Below are positions 50,603 through 58,584 of a DNA stretch of 64,000 nt, one piece after another (within the stretch, counting starts at the first letter, position 1; every line of letters starts with the position of its first letter). A program made the position numbers and the translations under genes. Source of the DNA: Clostridiales bacterium (GTDB lineage: Bacteria > Bacillota > Clostridia > Christensenellales > Aristaeellaceae); contig SVGM01000009.1 of the NCBI GenBank assembly GCA_015056365.1, positions 62,001 through 126,000 on the forward strand, in the 5' to 3' direction. The notes beneath the pieces were generated by a model, which had not been told where the DNA came from, did no database searches, and saw nothing but the letters and a program-made list of their open reading frames with translations.

Positions 50603-51369
50603 TGCTGAGCCTTCACAACATTTGCGCGGGCTATGGAAGCACCCGGGTGCTCCACGGCATCACCTTCGATTTCCTTCCCGGACAGAATTACTGCATCCTG
50701 GGCCCCAATGGCTGCGGCAAAACCACGCTGATCCGCGCCATGGCAGGACTGATCCCTTCCGAGGGAGAGATCATTCTCCATGGGCAGAGCATCCGCCAGA
50801 TGAAGCGCCGCCAGCTGGCAGCCAGCATGGCGGTGATGAGTCAGGCCACCCAGATCTACTTCCCCTATACCGTCTACGATACCGTTATGCTGGGCCGCTA
50901 TCAGCACATGAGCCGTCGCCTGTTTTCCGCGCCTGATGCGCAGGATCGGCAAAAAGTGGAGGAATGCCTGGAGCAAGTTCGGCTGAGCGATCTTCGTCAC
51001 AAGCCCATCGATCAGCTGTCCGGCGGCCAACGGCAGCGGGTGTTCCTGGCGCAGGCGCTGGCCCAGGATCCGGAGATCATCCTGCTGGACGAGCCCACCA
51101 ACCACTTGGATCTGCGCCACCAGATCGAACTGATCGACTACCTGCGCCGCTGGTCCTCCGACGGTCAGCACACGGTGATCGGTGTACTGCACGACGTGAA
51201 TCTGGCCCTACAGCTCACCGACCATGTGCTGTTTATGAAGGACGGACAGATCGTCCGTCACGGCCTTTTCCACGAAACAGCGGACGCCGCCTTCCTACGC
51301 CAGTTGTACGACGCGGACATCGCGGGATTTATGCAAACATCCTTTGACAGATGGAGGAACATCAAATGA
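50602..51369 (+). CDS. btuD: Cobalamin ABC transporter ATPase (BtuD-like)
   Basis: A 255-residue ABC ATPase. Walker A is LGPNGCGKTTLIRAMAG, the Q-loop is VMSQATQ, the signature is LSGGQRQRVFLAQAL, Walker B is IILLDEPTNHLDL and the switch His is GVLHDVNLALQ. The length and the NHLDLRHQ text are typical of FecE/BtuD-type importers of siderophores and B12. Its start overlaps btuC and its stop overlaps the next gene (ATGA). Confidence 0.94.
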   Translation: MLSLHNICAGYGSTRVLHGITFDFLPGQNYCILGPNGCGKTTLIRAMAGLIPSEGEIILHGQSIRQMKRRQLAASMAVMSQATQIYFPYTVYDTVMLGRYQHMSRRLFSAPDAQDRQKVEECLEQVRLSDLRHKPIDQLSGGQRQRVFLAQALAQDPEIILLDEPTNHLDLRHQIELIDYLRRWSSDGQHTVIGVLHDVNLALQLTDHVLFMKDGQIVRHGLFHETADAAFLRQLYDADIAGFMQTSFDRWRNIK

Positions 51370-51881
51370 AGCCCTATCGAAGCCCATACGAAGCCTATCC
51401 CTTCCTTTCCGATCCCGGAGAGGATCAGCGCTGCGATTTTGAGATTATGACAGACCGCATTGCCAGCGCTGCCGGCCTGCTGGCGTCCCTGTGCCCTGAG
51501 CGACGGGAAGAACTTCTGCGCATTGACGAGCTGGTGTACCACGCCAACCCCACCCTGCGCACCTTCCTGAGCATCACAGAGGACGAAGTGACCTGGCTGA
51601 AAGAGCTTGTGGACACCCTGGCCAAGGAAACCGCCGGGCTGTGTCATGTGTTTGTACTGCCCGCCGGAACGCCCCGCGCCTGTGCAGCGCACCTGCTGCG
51701 CACGGAAACCAAACAGCTGGTACGCCTGATTTACCGCCACATGGAGCAGTCCTCTGAGGTGCCGCCGCTGCTGATCGACTTTGCCAATCTGCTCTCCGGC
51801 TACTTCTTCCATCTGGCCCTTTGGCTGAATCATCAGGACGGTTTTGAAGAGATCCCCTTCGTCAGCCGCAACTACCGCTGA
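51366..51881 (+). CDS. PduO-like cob(I)alamin adenosyltransferase
   Basis: A 171-residue protein that starts inside the btuD stop codon, with TGGAGGAAC upstream. The middle part CRITEDEV-like TLRTFLSITEDEVTWLKELVD and FVLPAGTPRACAAHLLRTETKQLVRLIYRH match the family text of PduO-type adenosyltransferases (FvLPgGs..aa.LHvaRt..RraEr). The N-terminal DPGEDQRCDFEIMTDRIAS is also near that family. It would adenosylate imported cobalamin directly after uptake, which fits its place in the riboswitch operon. The fold differs from the BtuR/CobO enzyme encoded 3 kb away. Confidence 0.68.
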   Translation: MKPYRSPYEAYPFLSDPGEDQRCDFEIMTDRIASAAGLLASLCPERREELLRIDELVYHANPTLRTFLSITEDEVTWLKELVDTLAKETAGLCHVFVLPAGTPRACAAHLLRTETKQLVRLIYRHMEQSSEVPPLLIDFANLLSGYFFHLALWLNHQDGFEEIPFVSRNYR

Positions 51882-51890
51882 CCCACGCGC

Positions 51891-51937
51891 CAAAACAGCC
51901 CTCGAAACCCGCAGGTCTCAAGGGCTGTTTTGTTTTG
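51891..51937. terminator. Bidirectional terminator
   Basis: CAAAACAGCCCT ... AGGGCTGTTTTG, a perfect 12-bp stem with a TTTTG tail, between the convergent cobalamin operon and the DMT gene. Confidence 0.88.
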
Positions 51938-51948
51938 TCTTTCATTGC

Positions 51949-52866
51949 TCATCCGGCCTTTTGCACGCCCCAGATGCCCACCACGATAATCACCGAGGCA
52001 AGCAGCGATACCACCCCGAAGGGCTCGCCCAGGAAAACCACGCCTGCAAAAAGGGAGATTACCGTGGTCAGGTTGCAAAACACCGTGGCTTTGGCCACAG
52101 GCAGCTCCGTATTGGCATAGTTGAGCATCAAAAACGCCACGATGGAGGACAGGCAGGACAGATAAACGATCGATCCAATAAACGCAGGGCTGCCCAGAGG
52201 CGCCGTCAGCTGCTGCCACTGGCCGCCGCACTTGGCCGCCGCCATCACGGTAAACACCACCGCGCCTACCAGCATCATCACATACGTGCGTTCCAGCGCC
52301 GAGAAACGATCCGAGATCTTGCGGCTCAAAAGGTTAAACACCACCGCCGACAGCACCGCCCCCAGCAGCAGAATCACGCCCAGCGGCTGCACCTCGCCCT
52401 GCGCGCTTTGCTGCAGCGTCATCAGCACCACGCCAGCGATGGACATGAGCGCATACAACACCTGCGCCAGCCTTGGGATCTCCCGGAGAAACAGTGCGCC
52501 GAAAGCCAGCGCGGCAATCGGGATCAGGGCAATGATCACGCCGGAAAAGGTGGCGTTGGTCAGGTTGATACCGTAGCTCTCGCACAGGAAATACACCACC
52601 GGCTGAAACGCCCCCAGCGCCAGCAGCGGCGCGATTTCCCGAATCTTCAGCCGAAAGCGGAGCCAGCCTTCCTGACGGGTGTGCGCCGCCCACCAGGCGA
52701 CGCCGTTGATGAGCACAAAGGCCGTCGCAAACCGGTACATCAGCATCACAAACGGATGCGCCACCGTAAGCGCGATCCTGGAAAACAAAAAGCTGAAGCC
52801 GAAGATCCCGTTGCCAATGGCCGCTGCGGCAATCCCCAGGCGCGTCTTCTTTTGCATAAGGATCAT
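51949..52866 (-). CDS. EamA/DMT-family transporter
   Basis: A 305-residue membrane protein with ten helices in two EamA repeats. FGFSFLFSRIALTVAHPFVMLMYRF opens the first repeat, and FNLLSRKISDRFSALERTYVMMLVGAVVF begins the second. Family members (RhaT/YdcZ/EamA-like) export or import metabolites such as amino acids; the substrate cannot be told. AAAGGACAG lies before the ATG at 52866; ATG 52857 is an alternative. Confidence 0.9.
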   Translation of the reverse strand: MILMQKKTRLGIAAAAIGNGIFGFSFLFSRIALTVAHPFVMLMYRFATAFVLINGVAWWAAHTRQEGWLRFRLKIREIAPLLALGAFQPVVYFLCESYGINLTNATFSGVIIALIPIAALAFGALFLREIPRLAQVLYALMSIAGVVLMTLQQSAQGEVQPLGVILLLGAVLSAVVFNLLSRKISDRFSALERTYVMMLVGAVVFTVMAAAKCGGQWQQLTAPLGSPAFIGSIVYLSCLSSIVAFLMLNYANTELPVAKATVFCNLTTVISLFAGVVFLGEPFGVVSLLASVIIVVGIWGVQKAG

Positions 52867-52940
52867 CTGTCCTTTCCCCGTTGATGGTCAAGTGCCAACA
52901 GGCCCGGCCAGCCATGGACTGACAGGGCCTGTTCTTCTCC

Positions 52941-53513
52941 TCACATCTCCTGTTTTTCTTCCTGCTTGCTAAAATGTGCCTTCAGCCAGCGGATCCGCTC
53001 GCTCCATACCGCCTTGCAGTCTCTGGGGAACAGGTAGCTCAGCACCAGTGCCACCAGCACACCCACCGCCGTATCAAAAATGCGGTTGAGAGCATAGGAA
53101 ACATAGCTTTCCACCGGCGTATTGAACAGCAGGATGCACAGCACCACGCCGCCGGGCTGCACCCCGCCGATCCAGAACACCTGGCAAAGCATTACCAGCA
53201 GTACCACGCCCACAAAGGTCAGCAGCACCAGCAGCAGCGTATGGTGGCCATCCGGCACAAACCCCAGATAGATCCGAAACAGCAGCATACCCAGCAAGCC
53301 GCCCACAATGGTACCGTAGAGACGGTTGCCGCCTCCATTCCGGTAGCCGTCCTCCACGTCCGTCCCCATGCCGAAGATCGCGCCGATACAGGCAAAGGCA
53401 GGGCTGCGATCCAGGAAATAGTAAATCAGAGCGCAGATGGCCGCAGCCAGCGCCGTTTTAATGGTACGCATGCCCGGTTTGTGGGGCTTGTGCAGGTTAT
53501 GTCCGATATGCAT
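52941..53513 (-). CDS. FUSC/aromatic acid exporter-like membrane protein
   Basis: A 190-residue membrane protein with about five or six helices. GMRTIKTALAAAICALIYYFLDRSPAFACIGAIF and the following GNRLYGTIVGGLLGMLLF match the N-terminal membrane part of the ArAE/FUSC (YgaF/DUF939) family. The usual long cytoplasmic domain is missing; only a short basic tail follows the last helix. The start at 53513 follows GGGAGG. Family members export aromatic acids or remodel the envelope; the role here is unknown. Confidence 0.78.
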   Translation of the reverse strand: MHIGHNLHKPHKPGMRTIKTALAAAICALIYYFLDRSPAFACIGAIFGMGTDVEDGYRNGGGNRLYGTIVGGLLGMLLFRIYLGFVPDGHHTLLLVLLTFVGVVLLVMLCQVFWIGGVQPGGVVLCILLFNTPVESYVSYALNRIFDTAVGVLVALVLSYLFPRDCKAVWSERIRWLKAHFSKQEEKQEM

Positions 53514-53586
53514 TGAGGTCAGCCTCCCGTGATGAATGGTGGTAGGCGGGCGGGACGTCCGTCGGATTGGAAAACGCAACTGTGAA

Positions 53587-53615
53587 AATATAGCATAATC
53601 ATCAAGGCTTCGCAA
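53587..53615 (-). promoter_or_regulatory. Promoter of the FUSC-like gene
   Basis: On the minus strand TTGCGA and TATATT are 17 bases apart, about 75 bases before the start codon. Confidence 0.55.
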
Positions 53616-53795
53616 CCGATTTTTGAGAAAAACAGTGCCGGTTTTGGATTTTATGTTCTTGCCATTGATATGGCGTTCCTCCCGCGTCATCGCATCAAAA
53701 ACGCCGTCTGCTCCGCGCAATCAGGAGCGGACGGCTATGTTTTTTGACATTCAGCTTATCGCGTCTTCAACCATTCTGAAATGTCAGATAGCAGA

Positions 53796-54003
53796 TCACT
53801 CCTTGTTTTCCTCGGGGAAAACGCTCAGTATGGGCGCAACGTCCAAACCCTTCTGGCAGTCCAGATAGTTCTTGTTGATCTTGCACACCAGACCGCTCAG
53901 GGCGATGACGCCGATCAGGTTGGGGATCATCATCAGACCGTTGAAGGTGTCGGAGATGTCCCAGGCCAGGGAGGAGGCCAGCAGCGCGCCGAAGAGAACC
54001 ATC
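53796..54003 (-). pseudogene. Truncated AGCS (sodium:alanine symporter) C-terminal remnant
   Basis: Only the last 65 to 70 residues of an AGCS-type amino-acid symporter remain: VLFGALLASSLAWDISDTFNGLMMIPNLIGVIALSGLV is the final helix region of AlsT-type proteins. In an intact gene about 400 residues would precede it. Upstream of roughly 54003 the reading frame no longer resembles the family, so the gene was cut there. The ORF track gives 53796-54032, but the first residues (MPKVQSRHL) are outside the homologous part. The remnant lies 230 bases from a tRNA gene. Confidence 0.72.
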
Positions 54004-54200
54004 ACTAGGTGTCGGCTTTGCACCTTCGGCACTCATCAACATGAGATTCTCCGGAGTTCCCTCCGCCCACAGTCCTCTGACAAATCCTGCAGGCTTCGTA
54101 GAGATGCGACTTTTTTACTGATTCTGTCGAAGACTGTCAAGGGATATGGCACCGATTTCTGTATATCCTTTGTATTTCGGATGCTATTGCAATGGAAAAG

Positions 54201-54233
54201 GAAAAACCCTGCAACACGAAGTTGCAGGGTTTT
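54201..54233 (-). terminator. Terminator of the tRNA-Arg gene
   Basis: On the minus strand AAAACCCTGCAAC-TTCG-TGTTGCAGGGTTTTTCC directly follows the CCA end of the tRNA. The stem is near perfect with a T tract. Confidence 0.88.
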
Positions 54234-54309
54234 GGTGAGCCCGGCGGGATTCGAACCCACGACCTTTTGATTCGTAGTCAAACACTCTATCCAGCTGAGC
54301 TACGAGCCC
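54233..54309 (-). tRNA. tRNA-Arg (anticodon ACG)
   Basis: On the minus strand a full cloverleaf is seen: acceptor GGGCTCG with CGGGCTC (two G-U pairs), D arm GCTCAGCTGGATAGAGT, anticodon arm TTTGA-CTACGAA-TCAAA with ACG, and T arm GTGGG-TTCGAAT-CCCGC. The CCA end is encoded. ACG is read as Arg for CGN codons after A-to-I editing. Confidence 0.95.
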
Positions 54310-54480
54310 ACATACTGCTTTGCTCAAGCAGCTTGATTATTATAGCACACCCTGCGAAAAATGCAAGGGGTTTGCCAAAGTTTTTTTCGAAAAGATCACC
54401 CTGCACCGGCCGCGGTCTGCCGTGCTTTGTTCATCCCTTGTTTTCTTTATTTTTTTGCATCTTGTACGCGCTTTCCTTGG

Positions 54481-54509
54481 TTGACAAACCCTGCGAGCCA
54501 TGCTATGAT
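54481..54509 (+). promoter_or_regulatory. Promoter of the amino-acid ABC importer
   Basis: TTGACA and TATGAT are 17 bases apart, about 65 bases before the first gene. Confidence 0.8.
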
Positions 54510-54547
54510 GTTTTCAGTTCATCGTGCTAAAGCGCTGAACTGAAAAC
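54510..54547. promoter_or_regulatory. Perfect 12-bp inverted repeat directly after the -10 box
   Basis: GTTTTCAGTTCA and TGAACTGAAAAC flank a 14-base centre. It begins one base after the -10 box and covers the expected transcript start, so it could be a repressor operator or a 5' end hairpin that stabilises the message. It is not a terminator, since no T tract follows. Confidence 0.55.
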
Positions 54548-54572
54548 AGACTGTTATGCGGAGGAAATGAAA

Positions 54573-55355
54573 ATGAAGAAATTGTTGGTCGTCCTGATGG
54601 CGTTGATGATGGCTTTTACCATGGTGACTGCGGTTGCTGAGGAAGCCAGTGATAAGCAGTACGTAATCGACAAGGGCGTGCTGGTTGTTGGTATCACCGA
54701 TTTCGCTCCCATGGATTACAAGGATGAAAACGGCGAATGGATCGGCTTCGACGCTGACCTGGCCCGTGCCTTTGCTGCCAAGCTGGGCGTCAATGTTGAA
54801 TTTGTGGAGATCGACTGGGACAACAAGATCCTGGAGCTGGACGGCAAGGCCGTTGACTGCATCTGGAATGGTATGACCCTCACCGACGCTGTGATGACCG
54901 CCATGGAGTGCTCCAACCCCTACATGAACAATGCTCAGGTCGTGGTCGTTCCCGCCGCTAAGGCTGACCAGTACCAGACCGTGGAAAGCCTTGCTGGCCT
55001 GGCCTTCGCCGCAGAAGCTGGCAGTGCCGGCGAAGCTGAGGTGACCGCTCTGGGCCTCAACTGCACCCCCGTGGCTACTCAGGCTGACGCGCTGATGGAA
55101 GTTGCCTCCGGCACCTCCGACGCCGCCGTTATCGACGCTCTCATGGCCGCTGCCATGATCGGCGAAGGCACCAACTACGCTGACCTGACCTACACCGTGA
55201 GCCTGAACAGCGAAGAGTACGGCGTTGGTTTCCGCAAGGGCTCCGATCTGGCTGCCGAGCTCAATGCTTTCCTGGTGGAAGCTGCTGCCGACGGTTCCCT
55301 GCAGGCCATCGCTGAAGCCTACCTGGTGCAGGCTGCCCTGATCAATCAGCAGTAA
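54573..55355 (+). CDS. Amino-acid ABC transporter substrate-binding protein
   Basis: A 260-residue exported binding protein of family 3 (polar amino acids). The signal peptide ends near VTAVAEE; no lipobox cysteine is present. LVVGITDFAPMDYKDENGEWIGFDADLARAFAAKLGV is the classic N-terminal lobe motif, and DCIWNGMTLTDAVMTAMECSNPYM matches the hinge region. Start 54573 is preferred because GGAGG is 8 bases upstream; at 54567 it would be too close. A strong hairpin between it and the permease gene suggests higher expression of the binding protein. Confidence 0.9.
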   Translation: MKKLLVVLMALMMAFTMVTAVAEEASDKQYVIDKGVLVVGITDFAPMDYKDENGEWIGFDADLARAFAAKLGVNVEFVEIDWDNKILELDGKAVDCIWNGMTLTDAVMTAMECSNPYMNNAQVVVVPAAKADQYQTVESLAGLAFAAEAGSAGEAEVTALGLNCTPVATQADALMEVASGTSDAAVIDALMAAAMIGEGTNYADLTYTVSLNSEEYGVGFRKGSDLAAELNAFLVEAAADGSLQAIAEAYLVQAALINQQ

Positions 55356-55376
55356 ACCTGTTTGCAACGTATCATT

Positions 55377-55404
55377 GGGGAAATCGCCAGCCGGCGATTT
55401 CCCC
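55377..55404 (+). terminator. Hairpin between binding-protein and permease genes
   Basis: GGGGAAATCGCC-AGCC-GGCGATTTCCCC, a perfect 12-bp stem followed by GTTTCC. It is probably a partial terminator or mRNA stabiliser that raises the level of the binding protein over the permease. Confidence 0.75.
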
Positions 55405-55445
55405 GTTTCCGCTTATAAGCTTTTTCCGAGAAAGTTGGATCGACT

Positions 55446-56144
55446 ATGCAGCAACTATTCGAACAGATCACCCAGCAGATGCCCATTGTCTTCCGCTCCC
55501 TGAACCAGGGCTTTCTGCAGACGCTGCGTCTGTTTTTTGTGACCCTTCTGGGCGCTCTGCCTCTTGGTCTGGTGATCTCCTTTGGCTCCATGAGCCGCTT
55601 TAAACCCCTGAAATGGCTCACCCGCATCTTTGTGGGTATCATCCGCGGTACCCCGCTGATGATCCAGCTGCTGATTTTCTTTTACTTCCCCGGCCTTGTG
55701 CTCAAAAACAACATCTGGGGCAGCGGCGAAGCCGGTCGCTTCACGGCGGCGTCCATTGCATTCATCATCAATTATGCCTGCTATTTTTCTGAAATCTACC
55801 GCGGCGGCATTCAGGGCATTCCTGTGGGTCAGGAAGAAGCCGGTCTGGTGCTTGGCATGAAGCCCGCGCAGATCTTCTTCAAAGTCAAGCTGCTGCAAAT
55901 GATTAAGCGTATCGTGCCGCCCATTTCCAACGAGATCATCACCCTTGTCAAGGATACCTCCCTGGCGCGCATCATCGCGCTGCAGGAGATCATCTGGGCC
56001 GGTCAGGCTTTTATGAAGGGCAGTCAGGGCATCTCCGGCGCCATCTGGCCGCTGTTCTTCACCGGCGTGTACTATCTGGTATGGAACGGCGTGCTTAGTT
56101 GGCTGCTGGGTAAGCTGGAGAAAAAGATGGACTATTTCAGGTAA
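55446..56144 (+). CDS. Amino-acid ABC transporter permease
   Basis: A 232-residue membrane protein of the HisM/GlnP type with about five helices. QGFLQTLRLFFVTLLGALPLG is the N-terminal family text, IRGTPLMIQLLIFFYF the RGTPLlvQl motif, and EIYRGGIQGIPVGQEEAGLVLGM the EAA loop that contacts the ATPase. It lies 14 bases before the ATPase gene. Substrate is probably a polar amino acid such as glutamine or cystine. Confidence 0.93.
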   Translation: MQQLFEQITQQMPIVFRSLNQGFLQTLRLFFVTLLGALPLGLVISFGSMSRFKPLKWLTRIFVGIIRGTPLMIQLLIFFYFPGLVLKNNIWGSGEAGRFTAASIAFIINYACYFSEIYRGGIQGIPVGQEEAGLVLGMKPAQIFFKVKLLQMIKRIVPPISNEIITLVKDTSLARIIALQEIIWAGQAFMKGSQGISGAIWPLFFTGVYYLVWNGVLSWLLGKLEKKMDYFR

Positions 56145-56157
56145 GGAGGTGGAGCAA

Positions 56158-56946
56158 ATGTCAATTTTGCAAGTGGAACAATTGGAAAAGAGCTTTGGTG
56201 CAACAAAGGTTCTGGATGGCATCAGCTTCACCATGGAACAGGGCGAGGTGCTTTCCATGATCGGTTCCTCCGGCAGCGGAAAAACCACGCTGCTGCGCTG
56301 CCTGAACTTTCTGGAAAAGCCCAACGGCGGCCGGATTCTCATGGGCGACGAAGTGCTCTTCGATGCTGCCGACGCCCGAACGCTGAGGGAAAGCGAGATT
56401 CGCAAAAAGCGTCTGCATTTCGGTCTGGTTTTCCAGAACTTCAACCTTTTTCCCCAGTATACGGCGCTGCAGAATGTGGTGCTGGCCAAGGAACTGCTGG
56501 CACGTGAACAGCCGGACTACAAGAAAAACAAGCATCAGATCCGTGCCGAGATCGAGGAAGCCGCGCAAAACCTGCTGATCCAAATGGGGCTGAAGGACAA
56601 GATGAAGCACTATCCCCACCAGCTGTCCGGCGGTCAGTGTCAGCGCGTGGCCATTGCCCGTGCTCTGAACCTGCAGCCTGATATCCTCTGCTTCGATGAA
56701 CCCACCTCTGCGCTGGATCCTGAACTCACCGGCGAAGTGCTCAAGGTCATCCGTGAGCTGGCTGACAAGAACACCACCATGATCATTGTCACTCACGAGA
56801 TGAGCTTTGCCCGGGACGTGGCCAGCAAGGTCATCTTCATGGACGGCGGAAAGATCTGCGAGATGGGCTCTCCTCAGGAAGTTTTCGAGAACCCGCAGAA
56901 GGAACGCACCCGCCAGTTCCTCTCGAATTACAAAAACAATATGTAA
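56158..56946 (+). CDS. Amino-acid ABC transporter ATPase
   Basis: A 262-residue ATPase of the GlnQ/HisP family. Walker A is MIGSSGSGKTTLLRCLNFLE, the Q-loop VFQNFNLFPQYTALQNV, the signature LSGGQCQRVAIARAL and Walker B ILCFDEPTSALDPELTGEV, with the switch His in IIVTHEMSFARDV. NFLEKPNGGRI is typical of polar amino acid importers. AAGGAGG is 8 bases before ATG 56158. It completes the operon and is followed by a strong terminator. Confidence 0.95.
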   Translation: MSILQVEQLEKSFGATKVLDGISFTMEQGEVLSMIGSSGSGKTTLLRCLNFLEKPNGGRILMGDEVLFDAADARTLRESEIRKKRLHFGLVFQNFNLFPQYTALQNVVLAKELLAREQPDYKKNKHQIRAEIEEAAQNLLIQMGLKDKMKHYPHQLSGGQCQRVAIARALNLQPDILCFDEPTSALDPELTGEVLKVIRELADKNTTMIIVTHEMSFARDVASKVIFMDGGKICEMGSPQEVFENPQKERTRQFLSNYKNNM

Positions 56947-56955
56947 TTCTTCTCA

Positions 56956-57000
56956 CACAAAGAAGCCGCCCGGACAACCGATCTGGACGGCTTCTTTGTG
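56956..57000. terminator. Bidirectional terminator
   Basis: CACAAAGAAGCCG and CGGCTTCTTTGTG pair perfectly over 13 bp around a loop with a further small stem. It lies between the convergent ABC importer and fucosidase genes. Confidence 0.9.
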
Positions 57001-57007
57001 TTTCTTG

Positions 57008-58483
57008 TCAATCGATTTGGATCTTGATGACCACGGGCTTGTCCGTACGCACCCAGGGTGCTTCCACGTTAAGTCCTTCTGCGTCCCGCTTCCATGCCGG
57101 AGCCTCATCGCTGCCCAGCACGCTCACATTCCGGACGATGCCATGGAATACCGGTAGGCGCGAAGCGTCCGCTTCCGCAAGGGAACGGATGACCACTCGG
57201 CCGTCCTCCGGCCAGGAGAGTACCGTTGCATACAAATTGCTGCCGTTGACGGTAAAGCGGATGTCCTCGGATGTGAACACCTTCTCCTTGGCGTCGGTGA
57301 ACTGTCCCTCTTCCACTGCCGTGGGGCCTTCGGCCGCCTTGCGCCATACCTTCGTGCCGTATATGGCCTCGCCGTTGACGCTCATCCACTGACCGATCTC
57401 CTGCAGCACCGCCGTATCCTCCGGACCAATGGTACCGTCAGGTTTGGGGCCCACATTCAAAAGCAGCGTGCCATTCTTGCTCACGATGTCCACCAGGTCG
57501 CAAATCAGGCCCTTGGCAGACTTATAGCTGTTGCCCTCTGTGTAGCACCAGCTGTTGCGGGCAATGGCCGTGTCCGTCTGCCAGAAGTAGGGCTTTACCT
57601 CTGCAAACTGACCCCGCTCCACATCCGGCACAGCGGTGCCAAACATAAACGCCTCATGCTTGTAGTTGATGGCCACCTCAACGCCCCACTGGGCAGCCCG
57701 GTTATAGTAATAAGCCGCCAGCTTTTTCAGGTACGGCTTCATGGCGCTGTGCTGGATCCACCAATCGAAATACAATAGCCGCGGCTGGTAGCGGTCGATG
57801 AGCTCGCAGGTTCTCACCAACCAATCCTGCAAAAACTCCTCCGAAGGCTCGGGCTTGCTGTACAGATCCTGAAAATCAGGCTCTGGCATAGCCGGCCAGT
57901 ACAGATCGCCGCGCTTCAGGGGTTCTTTCACATCGCTGTCAAAGGTCTTGCCATGGCCCATAAAGAACCAGTGTTCTGCTCGATGGGAAGACGCACCCAC
58001 GGTCAGCCCACGGTCTTCGCAGCTTTTTTTCAACTCGCCCAGTACGTCCCGCATGGGGCCCTTTTCATAGGCGTTCCAATGAGAGACCTCACTTCGGTAC
58101 ATCTGGAAACCGTCGTGATGCTCGGCTACGGGCACCACATACCTTGCGCCTGCCTGCCGAAACAGCTCCGCCCACTTCTCCGGATCAAACTGCTCCGCCT
58201 TGAACATGGGAATGAAATCCTTGTAGCCGAAGTCCTTATGCTCGCCATAGGTTTTCACATGATGCTCATATTCCGGCTGCTCTTTGTGATACATATTCCG
58301 GGGATACCATTCGCACCAGAAACTGGGTACGCTGTAAACGCCCCAATGAATGAAGATACCGAACTTGGAATTGCGGTACCATTGAGGCACCTGAAATGCG
58401 GAAAGCGACTCCCAGGTATCCTGAAACGGTCCCTGGCTGATGACCTTATCAATTTTCTCCAGATACGGTTTCAAATCGTACAT
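57008..58483 (-). CDS. GH29 alpha-L-fucosidase
   Basis: A 491-residue glycosidase without signal peptide, so cytoplasmic. SKFGIFIHWGVYSVPSFWCEWY is the GH29 N-terminal signature, ARYVVPVAEHHDGFQMY the next strand and PRLLYFDWWIQH carries the likely nucleophile Asp. GTLLLNVGPKPDGTIGPED marks the end of the barrel, and the last 80 residues form a small beta-sandwich. It releases alpha-L-fucose from imported oligosaccharides, for example mucin or milk glycans. Start 58483 follows GGAGGGGAGAAT. A likely promoter lies at 58506-58534. Confidence 0.92.
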   Translation of the reverse strand: MYDLKPYLEKIDKVISQGPFQDTWESLSAFQVPQWYRNSKFGIFIHWGVYSVPSFWCEWYPRNMYHKEQPEYEHHVKTYGEHKDFGYKDFIPMFKAEQFDPEKWAELFRQAGARYVVPVAEHHDGFQMYRSEVSHWNAYEKGPMRDVLGELKKSCEDRGLTVGASSHRAEHWFFMGHGKTFDSDVKEPLKRGDLYWPAMPEPDFQDLYSKPEPSEEFLQDWLVRTCELIDRYQPRLLYFDWWIQHSAMKPYLKKLAAYYYNRAAQWGVEVAINYKHEAFMFGTAVPDVERGQFAEVKPYFWQTDTAIARNSWCYTEGNSYKSAKGLICDLVDIVSKNGTLLLNVGPKPDGTIGPEDTAVLQEIGQWMSVNGEAIYGTKVWRKAAEGPTAVEEGQFTDAKEKVFTSEDIRFTVNGSNLYATVLSWPEDGRVVIRSLAEADASRLPVFHGIVRNVSVLGSDEAPAWKRDAEGLNVEAPWVRTDKPVVIKIQID

Positions 58484-58505
58484 ATTCTCCCCTCCTGTGC
58501 TTATC

Positions 58506-58534
58506 ATAGTAGCAGATTTCCACATCATCCGCAA
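58506..58534 (-). promoter_or_regulatory. Promoter of the fucosidase gene
   Basis: On the minus strand TTGCGG and TACTAT are 17 bases apart, about 20 bases before the start codon. Confidence 0.5.
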
Positions 58535-58546
58535 TCTGCCTACGAA

Positions 58547-58584
58547 CAAAAAACTGCCTCAAATGCGCGTAGCACTTGAGGCAG
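58547..58584 (-). terminator. Terminator upstream of the fucosidase promoter
   Basis: On the minus strand CTGCCTCAA ... TTGAGGCAG is followed by TTTTTTG. It would end transcripts coming from the sugar importer operon before the fucosidase promoter. Confidence 0.78.

Noticed and set aside
54036-54281. ORFs overlapping the tRNA-Arg gene on either strand
   Set aside because: They read through a complete tRNA cloverleaf and its terminator; the protein text (VGSNPAGLTKT, GFGEPGGIRTHDLLIR) is the well-known translation of tRNA sequence.
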